Below are positions 54,793 through 62,434 of a DNA stretch of 64,000 bases, piece after piece. The stretch comes from JAMLHH01 sp037189845 (GTDB lineage Bacteria > Bacteroidota > Bacteroidia > Chitinophagales > JADIYW01). Below the pieces are notes generated by a model that made no database searches, was not told the origin of the DNA, and saw nothing but the letters and a program-made list of their open reading frames with translations. Every line of letters starts with the position of its first letter. Within the stretch, counting starts at the first letter, position 1. The DNA lies in the NCBI GenBank assembly GCA_037189845.1, contig JBBCIS010000003.1:434001-498000 (forward strand), written 5' to 3'. The translations under genes and the position numbers were made by a program.

Positions 54793-55151
54793 TGAACAAT
54801 TATTAGATTCTGCAAAAGTAATTATTAATACAATAGGAAACTTTTCAGGTTACAAAAGTTTACATTGTTTAATTATTAAGAATGATCACTCTGCTATTCG
54901 CTCAAAAAAATATAAAATCTTAGTTTTTGTTAAAATTTACAAAACCATAAAATCAGCACAGTAATATGTATTACATTAATGATTATCAAAAAAATACAAA
55001 TAAATTAATAACTAAAAATTACCGGTAAACAGTGAAAAAACCGGCAACAATTGTCAAAAACGAACGTTACACAACTATACTATTCAAACGAAAAGTAAAC
55101 TTTTGATTATTTTAGCAAGGCTATTGAAATAACTAACAAACTTTATAAATA
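54793..55151. other. 359-bp AT-rich divergent spacer (tetR/gltA)
   Basis: No gene is present. It holds the candidate TetR operator near the tetR end and, near gltA, the partial palindrome AAAAGT-AA-ACTTTT at 55091-55104. A TATTTTAG word 6 bp beyond the palindrome (55109-55116) could be a weak -7 box for gltA. The middle is an A/T-rich tract with short A runs. Confidence 0.5.
54838..54861. promoter_or_regulatory. Candidate TetR operator upstream of tetR-tolC
   Basis: Perfect 8-bp arms AAACTTTT and AAAAGTTT flank an 8-bp centre, giving a 24-bp palindrome, a usual size for TetR-family sites. It is 46-69 bp before the tetR start codon. A related shorter palindrome, AAAAGTAAACTTTT, occurs at 55091-55104 before gltA. 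Confidence 0.5.
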
Positions 55152-56408
55152 ATGTCTGAAAACACTGTAGCTATACAACTTGATGGAAAAGAAATCCAAC
55201 TACCGGTTGTAGTAGGCACCGAAAATGAAAAAGCATTAGATATAGCGAAATTAAGAGATGAATCAGGCTATATCACTCTGGATACAGGTTACAAAAACAC
55301 AGGTGCCACCAGCAGTGCCATTACATTTTTAGACGGAGAAGAAGGTATCTTACGCTACCGCGGATATGATATCGCTGATCTTGCTGAAAAAGCAAGCTTT
55401 ACAGAAGTATCTTACTTATTATTATATGGAGAGCTTCCAACAGCAGACCAGCTTGCTGCATTTGAAGCTTCTTTATCTGCAAAATCCAGCCTGCCTGCAG
55501 GCTTCGCAGAATTGCAAAAATCATTCCCGGCCCAATCACATCCTATGTCACAATTGGCGGCTGGTATATGCTTACTTTCAAGCTTTTACGAAGGAAATAC
55601 TGCAGCAGTAACGGATGAAAATATTAACACTATCATTGGAAATTTTGGTCCGGTTGCAGCAAACATTCAAAGAAACTTTTTAGGAAAAGACTTTATAGAG
55701 CCATCTGGAAAAGGATTTGTGCATGATTTTCTGACAATGGCATTTGGTGAAGAGCCAAATGAAGTTGTAGTAGATGCAATGGACAAGCTTTTGATTCTAC
55801 ACGCAGATCACGAACAAAACTGTTCTACTTCTACTGTAAGGATCGTAGGTTCATCTCATGCAAATATTTTCGCTTCTGTCACAGGTGGTATTACTGCACT
55901 TTGGGGCCCATTGCACGGAGGAGCAAATCAAAGTGTTCTAGAAATGCTTGAAGCGATCAAAGCTGACGGTTGTGATATCGACAAGTATGTAGCTAAAGCA
56001 AAAGATAAAAACGATCCATTCAGATTGATGGGTTTTGGTCACAGAGTGTACAAAAACTTTGACCCGAGAGCAAAAATCATCAAAGTAGCTTGTGACAATG
56101 TATTAAATGCATTGGGTGTAAAAGATGAAACTCTGGAAATTGCTAAAAAACTGGAAGAGATCGCACTGACAGATGAATATTTCGTAGCACGTAATTTATA
56201 TCCGAATGTAGACTTCTACTCTGGTATCATCTACAAAGCTATCGGGTTCCCTACTGAAATGTTTACAGTGCTGTTTGCATTAGGTCGCGTACCGGGATGG
56301 GTTTCTCACTGGAAAGAAATGAGAGATCGCAAAGAGCCTATCGGTCGCCCGCGCCAGGTTTATACCGGTGCTACTTTAAGACCATATGTACCAATCTCTG
56401 AGAGATAA
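55152..56408 (+). CDS. gltA: Citrate synthase
   Basis: GltA condenses oxaloacetate and acetyl-CoA, the entry to the TCA cycle. The 418-residue protein is of the bacterial hexameric (type II) size. Catalytic residues are in place: H255 in PLHGGANQ, H297 in GFGHRVYKN and D354 in NVDFYSG, plus the signature HADHEQNCSTSTVR around H220. Sequences such as TFLDGEEGILRYRGYDI are typical. It is monocistronic, ends with a clean terminator, and links with sucAB at 13-17 kb in the same pathway. Confidence 0.98.
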   Translation: MSENTVAIQLDGKEIQLPVVVGTENEKALDIAKLRDESGYITLDTGYKNTGATSSAITFLDGEEGILRYRGYDIADLAEKASFTEVSYLLLYGELPTADQLAAFEASLSAKSSLPAGFAELQKSFPAQSHPMSQLAAGICLLSSFYEGNTAAVTDENINTIIGNFGPVAANIQRNFLGKDFIEPSGKGFVHDFLTMAFGEEPNEVVVDAMDKLLILHADHEQNCSTSTVRIVGSSHANIFASVTGGITALWGPLHGGANQSVLEMLEAIKADGCDIDKYVAKAKDKNDPFRLMGFGHRVYKNFDPRAKIIKVACDNVLNALGVKDETLEIAKKLEEIALTDEYFVARNLYPNVDFYSGIIYKAIGFPTEMFTVLFALGRVPGWVSHWKEMRDRKEPIGRPRQVYTGATLRPYVPISER

Positions 56409-56432
56409 TCTCTTTTTCAAAAGATATATACA

Positions 56433-56453
56433 AGCCAGCAAATTTTGCTGGCT
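56433..56453 (+). terminator. Terminator after gltA
   Basis: AGCCAGCA / TGCTGGCT with an AAATT-type loop is followed by TTTTTATT. It begins 24 bp after the gltA stop. On the other strand it closes the DUF4328 remnant. Confidence 0.9.
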
Positions 56454-56455
56454 TT

Positions 56456-57099
56456 TTATTTTCCGGAGATTTCCGTTTTTTTCATAAGGGATTCCATATA
56501 TGAATAATCTCTGATTACCATTATTGTAAGTACTTCAAATAAGATGATTATCCCGCCTGTCATTATTTGTAAACGTAGGCTGGTTAATATATCAGTTTGA
56601 GTGGAGGCTATTTGTGCGTAATTATTCAACAGATATGCTGCAATTTGGCCGGTTATCCAAAGAATCCACCAGATCCAAAGATAACGGGTCATATTTAAAC
56701 TTCCTTCGGATTCTATTCCTCTGATTTTTAAGATATTCTTAGTTTCAATAAATATCTCCTTCATAATCTGATATGGCCTGAAAAAATTTAAATACGGCAT
56801 CCACCAGCAAATGATTGTCCATTTTTCTGAAGATTGAGCTGATCAGTCAGCAGATGAAGGTTATGTGAAGCTCTGCGGAACCATCTTAAAAAGAAAATTC
56901 CTGCGAAAATGCTGATGAGTAAAGTGATTAATTGAATAAGCAGAACATACGCCTCTATTGTACTATCTATTATAGAATTGGATAGATATCCATATTGATA
57001 ATATCTTGCGGAAAATAATATCACTTCAAAAACGATAGAGACTGCCAGTAAAATGATAGCTGCCTTAGCTCTCTTTCGGTTATTTTTCAATGCTATCAT
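56456..57099 (-). pseudogene. DUF4328-like membrane protein gene split by a one-base frameshift
   Basis: Two overlapping frames make one protein. The first part starts at ATG 57099 (MIALKNNRKRAKAAIIL) and has two or three helices, then LRWFRRASHNLHLLTDQL, ending after NGQSFA. The second frame, from about 56811 down to 56456, carries WWMPYLNFFRPYQIMKEIF, then two more helices. In DUF4328 proteins the segment RW-RRAY-NL is followed by a stretch like WW-PI-NLFRPYQIMKEIW in one frame. A one-base loss in TTTGCTGGTGG near 56803-56811 would explain the break; one extra T restores FAWWMPYLNFFRPYQ. The span of 644 bases is one short of a whole number of codons. It may be a true pseudogene or an assembly error. 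Confidence 0.78.
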
Positions 57100-57104
57100 A
57101 TCTG

Positions 57105-57112
57105 CAAATATA
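57105..57112 (-). promoter_or_regulatory. -7 box of the DUF4328 gene
   Basis: TATATTTG (minus strand, 57112-57105) lies 5 bp before the ATG at 57099, so the transcript would be leaderless or nearly so. It sits just past the terminator of the preceding gene, which excludes the longer open frame beginning at 57153. Confidence 0.5.
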
Positions 57113-57128
57113 AATCTTACAAAGAAAA

Positions 57129-57150
57129 AGGCTGTCATTTCTGACAGCCT
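57129..57150 (-). terminator. Terminator after PCMD lipoprotein B
   Basis: AGGCTGTCA / TGACAGCCT with a 4-nt loop is followed on the minus strand by TTTTTCTTTG. It begins about 49 bp past the stop at 57199. Confidence 0.9.
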
Positions 57151-57198
57151 CAACTAACGCTCTATTGAATATCTGAACCCAGATCCTAACTAAAACAG

Positions 57199-57963
57199 CT
57201 ACTCGTGGTAATCCACTTTCACATTATCTATAAACAAAGTATTTCCCGGCTGTCCTTTAAATGAATCTCCATCTTCACTGGATGCAAAGAAAATAACAAT
57301 ATTATCCGGTGTGTCCTCACTTGTATATATAAGATCAAAAGAAAACTGTGTATAGTGATTCTGAGGTTCTTTGAAAAGAACTCTTCCTCTTCCTAATGTA
57401 TCAACCTGGTTACCACTAATATTTTTAGTCACGTAACATTCTACTACGCTACTATCTCCTAATACCTGATAAAACATATAATAACCAGAAACCGTTTTAG
57501 GTCTTTTATTAAATCTCTTCCCGGGTTTTAATGAGTTTAACGGATCAGAAATATTTACACTAAAATCTCCGGAGGTGATTGAACCAGTTATCAGCTGATC
57601 TTTACCTAACAGCTTTCCCATCTCGGTTTTCATCATGACTGCATATTTACCGGAATGTACACTATCTCCGCTTACTCTGAAAACAGTCTGAGGTACTACT
57701 ACTGTCTCTCCTATAGATAGTGATCCCCGGTTGGGTGTAGCCCAGAAGCAATGCGGGTCAGGCTCAATATATTTAGCTCCCTTAGGTAAAGACCAGGATT
57801 CAAAATCCAGATTCGGTACTAAATTAAAAATTCCATTTGTCCTGATTTCGTTACAATTGCTTTCATCGATTGGGGGCTCCGGGTCCGGTTCATCTTTGCC
57901 ACATGCGATTACAAAACATAACAACGCTACTAATCCTAAGATTCTTGTGTAAGTCTTCAACAT
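57199..57963 (-). CDS. PCMD-type lipoprotein B
   Basis: This 254-residue lipoprotein has lipobox VIAC (C21) followed by GKDEPDPEPP. The body resembles the PCMD family of Bacteroidota surface lipoproteins, thought to bind or process glycans: NLDFESW, FWATPNRGSLSIG, VFRVSGDSVHSGKYAVMMKT, KRPKTVSGYYMFY, and the ending GNTLFIDNVKVDYHE. Its function is unproven. It is a close paralogue of the protein at 59019. The ATG at 57963 follows a strong AAGAAGGAAGA ribosome site; an upstream ATG at 58011 would add 16 residues before the signal. It has its own terminator, and its promoter region shares a 14-bp element with its paralogue. Confidence 0.82.
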   Translation of the reverse strand: MLKTYTRILGLVALLCFVIACGKDEPDPEPPIDESNCNEIRTNGIFNLVPNLDFESWSLPKGAKYIEPDPHCFWATPNRGSLSIGETVVVPQTVFRVSGDSVHSGKYAVMMKTEMGKLLGKDQLITGSITSGDFSVNISDPLNSLKPGKRFNKRPKTVSGYYMFYQVLGDSSVVECYVTKNISGNQVDTLGRGRVLFKEPQNHYTQFSFDLIYTSEDTPDNIVIFFASSEDGDSFKGQPGNTLFIDNVKVDYHE

Positions 57964-58012
57964 TCTTCCTTCTTTTAAACTACTTAAAATTAACTTAACT
58001 TCTTTACTCATG

Positions 58013-58026
58013 CTATACCCATAAAC
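58013..58026 (-). promoter_or_regulatory. Shared 14-bp element, copy B
   Basis: GTTTATGGGTATAG on the minus strand is followed exactly 20 bp later by TAATTTTA, a -7-like word. The element ends 49 bp before the start codon at 57963. It is identical to the element at 59837, with the same 20-bp spacing. Confidence 0.65.
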
Positions 58027-58171
58027 GGCTAATCAAGAATGATAGTATATGAAAACCCCTTATTTTACTGGGCAATTGCTCTTTTTTACAGGAATCTTTA
58101 CACTTTTATACAAGACACCGGTTAAATTCTTTTCTACTGACAAAAAGAAAGGTTATGCTTTTAAATAAAAA

Positions 58172-58198
58172 GCCCCGAATCTCTTCAAAGACCGGGGC
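58172..58198 (-). terminator. Terminator after the beta-barrel gene
   Basis: GCCCCG / CGGGGC forms a stem with a 15-nt loop and is followed on the minus strand by TTTTTATTTAAAAG. It separates the first two genes of the cluster from lipoprotein B. Confidence 0.82.
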
Positions 58199-58221
58199 AT
58201 ATTATCAAAGCTAAAGAATGC

Positions 58222-59007
58222 TTATATTCTTCTCGACCCGCCGATTCTGTATCCTACAGTTGTCTGTATAACAACATTGTGATACGCACTTGGCGGAGCT
58301 GTAAATTCCTTTACGAAGAAGTCTGTCAATCCTGCATTTACTCTTACATCGAAATTGATTCCGGATTTTAACTCATAGTTACCTCCTACATTCAGGCCGA
58401 AATCCCAGTCTTTGATTCTTTCACTTTCATCAAAAGGCATTGTTCCCGAAACCTTTAATGAAAAATCCGGATTGTATCTGTCTCCGAAATAAATATCTGT
58501 AGCAGTTCCTACCATTTCCTTTTTGAAATTGTAAGCAATATATCCTCCGAAGGACATTGACCAGCCTTTTCTGAAATTGTACTGAGCTGTAACAGGAACT
58601 GAAAGATATCTGTTATTAAATCTTCCTCCCTCTACTACCGCTTTGTCTAAAAAAACTGTATCAATTCTCGTACTATTCTGATTTCCATTGATATACTTTT
58701 CAATATTACCGATGTATTCAAACTGCTCGTATGGAGTTTCAAACTTAGCTTTCATAGAATATGTTTCTGCACCTATCTGCACAGACCATTTCGGAGTAAT
58801 TTTATAAGAATAAAATAAACCCAAAGCAGGAGCAGGTAATGGCAAACCCGAAGCCCCTTCAGGAATTGCACCTGCCGGTATTCCGAATGATGCACCAATT
58901 CTGATTCCTGCATCGCTTCTTTTTAAGCTGTTTTTTGTTTTAGCATCAACATGTTGGAATGCTACTATTCCGGCTAAAACAAATGATAAGATTTTTAATC
59001 TTTTCAT
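58222..59007 (-). CDS. Outer-membrane beta-barrel protein between two PCMD lipoproteins
   Basis: This 261-residue protein has a signal peptide (ending FQHVDAKTKNS, about residue 22-26) and a porin-like or OmpW-like barrel: GASFGIPAGAIPEGASG, KWSVQIGAETYSMKAKFE, WSMSFGGYIAYNFKKE, WDFGLNVGGNYELKSG, and the final strand TTVGYRIGGSRRI. It looks like the beta-barrel proteins of the PF13568 type. It starts 11 bp after lipoprotein A, so the two are co-transcribed, and the lipoprotein may be its partner on the surface. Substrate and function are unknown. Confidence 0.85.
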   Translation of the reverse strand: MKRLKILSFVLAGIVAFQHVDAKTKNSLKRSDAGIRIGASFGIPAGAIPEGASGLPLPAPALGLFYSYKITPKWSVQIGAETYSMKAKFETPYEQFEYIGNIEKYINGNQNSTRIDTVFLDKAVVEGGRFNNRYLSVPVTAQYNFRKGWSMSFGGYIAYNFKKEMVGTATDIYFGDRYNPDFSLKVSGTMPFDESERIKDWDFGLNVGGNYELKSGINFDVRVNAGLTDFFVKEFTAPPSAYHNVVIQTTVGYRIGGSRRI

Positions 59008-59018
59008 ACTTATCTATT

Positions 59019-59789
59019 TTAATGATAATCTACCTTGACATCGTCAATAAACAAAGTGTTCCCCGGTTGTCCCTTAAATTCATCTCCTGCTTCGCTGGAA
59101 GAGAAATAAATGACTATATTTTCAGGTGTCTCGGTATTTTTATAGGTTAAGTCAAACTCAAATTTTGCATAAGCATCTTGCTGGTCGTAAAACAATTGCC
59201 TTCCGAAACCAATTGTATCCACTTCACATTTGCTATTTAATTTTGTCACAAAGCAGTAAACACTGGCACTATCACCTCCTACCGGGAAGTATCTGTAATA
59301 TCCGCTAACTGTTTTAGGTCTTTTTTCAAATCTTTTACCAAATTTCAACGACTTTAATGGATTATCAATTGAAACCTCGAAATCACCAGATGCCACAGTT
59401 CCAGCTACAACATTAGGTTTACCTAATAATTGTCCGGCACCTGTTTTAATCATTACTGCATAATTGCCGGAATAAGCACTATCTCCGCTTACTCTGAAAA
59501 CAGTAATAGGAACTTTCGCAACACCTAAATCTCCAGAGCCATTGTTTGGAGTTGCCCAAAACTCTTTAGTAGTCGGGTTATAATATGTTTCTGCTCCTAA
59601 TCCTGCACTTTTGCCGGTATACCATTCTTCAAAATCTAAATTTGGAATCTCGGTAAAAATTGTTCCGGTTGGCTTGTCTTTACATTCTTTAGTCGTATTA
59701 TCCGGTTCATTCTCTTTTTTACACGCAACAAATAATAACGAAGCGACGGTGACTGACGTCAATAAAATTTTAAAATTTCGCTTAAACAT
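59019..59789 (-). CDS. PCMD-type lipoprotein A
   Basis: This 256-residue lipoprotein has lipobox LFVAC (C22) followed by KKENEPDN. It is a close paralogue of the protein at 57199, sharing PNLDFEEW, FWATPNNGSGDLG, TVFRVSGDSAYSGNYAVMIK, KRFEKRPKTVSGYY, ENIVIYFSSSEAGDEFKGQP and GNTLFIDDVKVDYH. The two probably arose by duplication of a gene flanking the barrel gene. Its promoter has TAAATTTG 20 bp after GTTTATGGGTATAG. It is the first gene of a two-gene operon with the barrel protein. Confidence 0.83.
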   Translation of the reverse strand: MFKRNFKILLTSVTVASLLFVACKKENEPDNTTKECKDKPTGTIFTEIPNLDFEEWYTGKSAGLGAETYYNPTTKEFWATPNNGSGDLGVAKVPITVFRVSGDSAYSGNYAVMIKTGAGQLLGKPNVVAGTVASGDFEVSIDNPLKSLKFGKRFEKRPKTVSGYYRYFPVGGDSASVYCFVTKLNSKCEVDTIGFGRQLFYDQQDAYAKFEFDLTYKNTETPENIVIYFSSSEAGDEFKGQPGNTLFIDDVKVDYH

Positions 59790-59808
59790 CTTCCTTTTAG
59801 TTGTGCTA

Positions 59809-59850
59809 CAAATTTAACGCAATATCTCGATTCAAACTATACCCATAAAC
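59809..59850 (-). promoter_or_regulatory. Shared 14-bp element, copy A, with promoter
   Basis: On the minus strand, GTTTATGGGTATAG (59850-59837) is followed after exactly 20 bp by TAAATTTG (59816-59809), a good Bacteroidota -7 box. The element is centred about 40 bp before the inferred start of transcription, where an activator or an alternative -33 element would lie. Confidence 0.7.
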
Positions 59851-59941
59851 CATTAGGCATATTTGTCCACATTTTCAAGTGAGTATTTTACCGTTAGAAA
59901 TTGAATTTTTCTAATTTAGCAGATCATTGAATAAAAGCTTC

Positions 59942-60847
59942 ATGTTAGATCTTATACAATATTGGATAAAATGGTGGAAACACATCTTAATATTCTGTGG
60001 CATAGCCATTTTGCTCAGTATCGTGGTTACTCACCCTGCTATTATGAAGCCTTACTATCAATCCAAAATGACTTTCTATCCGGCTAATCCGGCTGTCAAT
60101 GACAGAACGGTTCTCTTCAGTGAGAACAATGTCATTGTGGACAATTTTGGTTCAAAAGATGACGTAAACAGATTCTTATCTATTGCCAATTCCCAGGAGC
60201 TTGTCTCTTTTATGGTAGATTCTTTCAAGCTGAGAGTGCATTATGACATCAAAGAGTCCGGATATTATTATGTCAGCAGACAGTTTAAAAGCAACTATAA
60301 GGCTATCAGAAATGATCTGGGAGCGGTTGAGCTCCAGATTTTAGACACTGACCCGGTCAAAGCCGCAGTCATGGTAAAAACGGCTGTGTCGTACATAGAC
60401 AAAGTATACAGAGGGATTCTATCTGAAAACAAAAAAACCACATACGAAGTATTGAGCAATGAAGCTGAATGGAAAGGCCGGGAACTAAGAGTATTGGCAG
60501 ATAGCCTGAACAAGATGAAAAAGGTTTCTACGTATTTCTATGATAAAGACGGGAATCTGATGGGTGAAGAAAAACTAAGAATGCTGGATATGGAATTTCA
60601 AAATCTCAACGCTTATCTGGGAACACTATATTCTATATCCAATCAGTATAATATCAGTATGTCAGAAAGATATCCTTCTATTTATGTGGTGGAAGATGCA
60701 GCTGTTGCAGAAAAGAAAATCAAACCTGTCCGCTGGCTGATTGTGCTAAGCTGTGCAATCGGCGCATTTATAGCAGCTACTGTGACTATTATCCTTATAG
60801 AATTATTGAAGCATGCTCAATTCTCTAAAGAATCAGTGGACGCATAA
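59942..60847 (+). CDS. Wzz/chain-length-determinant-like membrane protein
   Basis: This 301-residue protein has two membrane helices (about 15-33 and 265-288) flanking a periplasmic domain with a coiled-coil segment. This is the plan of polysaccharide co-polymerases that set O-antigen or exopolysaccharide chain length. The start of the domain, YYQSKMTFYPANPAVNDRT, is typical of these proteins. It lacks the C-terminal tyrosine-kinase fusion. The ATG at 59942 is used; a TTG at 59927 could add five residues. The next gene starts 35 bp before its stop, so translation is coupled. It is divergent from the PCMD cluster. Confidence 0.82.
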   Translation: MLDLIQYWIKWWKHILIFCGIAILLSIVVTHPAIMKPYYQSKMTFYPANPAVNDRTVLFSENNVIVDNFGSKDDVNRFLSIANSQELVSFMVDSFKLRVHYDIKESGYYYVSRQFKSNYKAIRNDLGAVELQILDTDPVKAAVMVKTAVSYIDKVYRGILSENKKTTYEVLSNEAEWKGRELRVLADSLNKMKKVSTYFYDKDGNLMGEEKLRMLDMEFQNLNAYLGTLYSISNQYNISMSERYPSIYVVEDAAVAEKKIKPVRWLIVLSCAIGAFIAATVTIILIELLKHAQFSKESVDA

Positions 60848-62264
60848 ACATGCTCTAGCATTTTTCTATACTTCAGGAGCTGTATTGCTTGTTGGTATGT
60901 GCATAGCAATATGGATGAAAGAATATTTTCTTGCTATCATCCCTGTTGCAGGCATAACAGCACTTGTATTTACAATAAAACCCGCCTGGCTCTACTTTAT
61001 TTTCATTGCTATTTTACCATTCTCCATGGAGTTTGAATTCGGCTCATTCGGACTGGATTTGCCTTCAGAACCTATTCTTATCGGATTATCGCTGCTTGGA
61101 ACATTTTGGTTTATCAGCAATCCGGTTGAAACGAAAAAAATCATCCGCCATCCGGTATTCATTACATTACTGCTGCACCTCATCTGGGTGTACTGCTGTA
61201 TACTATCTTCCAGTAATCTTGTATTCAGTCTGAAATATGCTCTTTCAAAATCGTGGTATATTATCGGTAGTATGATTACAACTTACTGGATTATCAATAC
61301 CAGAAAAAAACTCATCAACTCTCTCTGGATACTGACAATCACTATCGCCATCACAGTGTTTATTGTCAACATAGAGCATGGTCTGGAAGGTTTTACATTT
61401 GATGCAATAGGAGCTGCATGTAATCCATTATACAGAAATCATGTAATTTATGGAGTATTCATGGTGATGATATTTCCATTTGTATTTGTATTAAGACCGT
61501 TGACTAAAAAACAATCTATACAAAGACTGATGATAGATTTGACCATAATTCTATTATTGACCGGCATTTACTTTTCGTATACCCGGGGAGCATGGCTCGC
61601 ACTGCCTGTAATGCTGGGAGTATGGTTTTGTGTCAGGTATAGATTACTGAGATTCTTATATCCGTTGGGAATTATTGCCGGGATTGCCTTCTTTGGTTAC
61701 CTTTCTCAGGATTACAGATATCTGGATTATGCTCCCAATTATGAAAGTACGATCTATCATGATGAGTTAGGGGACCATCTTTCTGCCACATTCGAAGGGA
61801 AAGATATGTCTACTATGGAAAGATTCCACAGATGGATTGCGGCTTTCAGATTATTCAGTGAAAACCCTGTCATGGGTATTGGTCCCAACACTTTTGTAGA
61901 TCAGTATAAGCCTTATACTTCTATCGATTTTGAGACTTATATCAGTGACAATGAGGAAAGATCTACTGTACATAATTATTTTATTTATGTACTGGCAGAG
62001 CAGGGACTGGTAGGCTTCCTTATTATTGTTTGTCTGGTGGGAATATTTTTTATCTACGGTGAAAAAAAATATCATCTGCTCAGGAATCCTTTGCACAGGA
62101 ATCTGTATCTGGCTTGTATTTTATGCGGTGCGAGCTTTTGGCTGAATAATCTTTTCAGTGACTTACTGGAAGCAAACAAATTGGCGCCTTTATGGTTTTT
62201 TGCCATAGCCTGGATGATCCGTATAGAGCAATGGGATAATAAAGAAACCGCCAACGCTGAATAG
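60813..62264 (+). CDS. O-antigen ligase/polymerase-like protein
   Basis: This 483-residue protein has about 11 membrane helices and the Wzy_C hallmarks: YTRGAWLALPVMLGVWF (about 249-265) and a long periplasmic loop (about 290-380) with MGIGPNTF. VHNYFIYVLAEQGLVGF then precedes the last helices. It joins O-antigen or exopolysaccharide repeats to an acceptor or to each other; ligase and polymerase cannot be told apart here. It overlaps the Wzz-like gene by 35 bp, so the two form a polysaccharide assembly pair. No glycosyltransferases are near. Confidence 0.88.
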   Translation: MLNSLKNQWTHKHALAFFYTSGAVLLVGMCIAIWMKEYFLAIIPVAGITALVFTIKPAWLYFIFIAILPFSMEFEFGSFGLDLPSEPILIGLSLLGTFWFISNPVETKKIIRHPVFITLLLHLIWVYCCILSSSNLVFSLKYALSKSWYIIGSMITTYWIINTRKKLINSLWILTITIAITVFIVNIEHGLEGFTFDAIGAACNPLYRNHVIYGVFMVMIFPFVFVLRPLTKKQSIQRLMIDLTIILLLTGIYFSYTRGAWLALPVMLGVWFCVRYRLLRFLYPLGIIAGIAFFGYLSQDYRYLDYAPNYESTIYHDELGDHLSATFEGKDMSTMERFHRWIAAFRLFSENPVMGIGPNTFVDQYKPYTSIDFETYISDNEERSTVHNYFIYVLAEQGLVGFLIIVCLVGIFFIYGEKKYHLLRNPLHRNLYLACILCGASFWLNNLFSDLLEANKLAPLWFFAIAWMIRIEQWDNKETANAE

Positions 62265-62292
62265 TATTGACGGTTAGACTGAATATATCTTA

Positions 62293-62428
62293 ATCAATGT
62301 CGTTTAGTTAATAAAATGGATTTCTTTTAGATTCTTCCAGAATGACATAAATCAATCCATTTTATATAGAAAATGTCATGCTGTAAGCATCTCACTTCCA
62401 TAAGATGCCTTAACTAAACGACATTGAT
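62293..62428. repeat. MITE-like palindromic intergenic element
   Basis: A 136-bp element has perfect 19-bp terminal inverted repeats (ATCAATGTCGTTTAGTTAA and its complement). Inside, ATAAAATGGAT at 62311-62321 pairs with ATCCATTTTAT at 62355-62365, and smaller hairpins ATTCT/AGAAT and ATGCT/AGCAT follow. It codes for nothing and lies between convergent genes. A diverged truncated relative is at 13254. No target-site duplication is obvious. Confidence 0.82.
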
Positions 62429-62434
62429 AACTTA

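Noticed and set aside
56800..56812. Programmed ribosomal frameshifting in the DUF4328 gene
   Set aside because: No X-XXY-YYZ slippery site or following pseudoknot is evident, and one added base restores the family sequence, so a deletion or sequencing error is simpler.
57100..57153. Longer first half of the DUF4328 gene from 57153
   Set aside because: It would begin inside the terminator of the preceding gene and upstream of the TATATTTG box; the ATG at 57099 fits the promoter.
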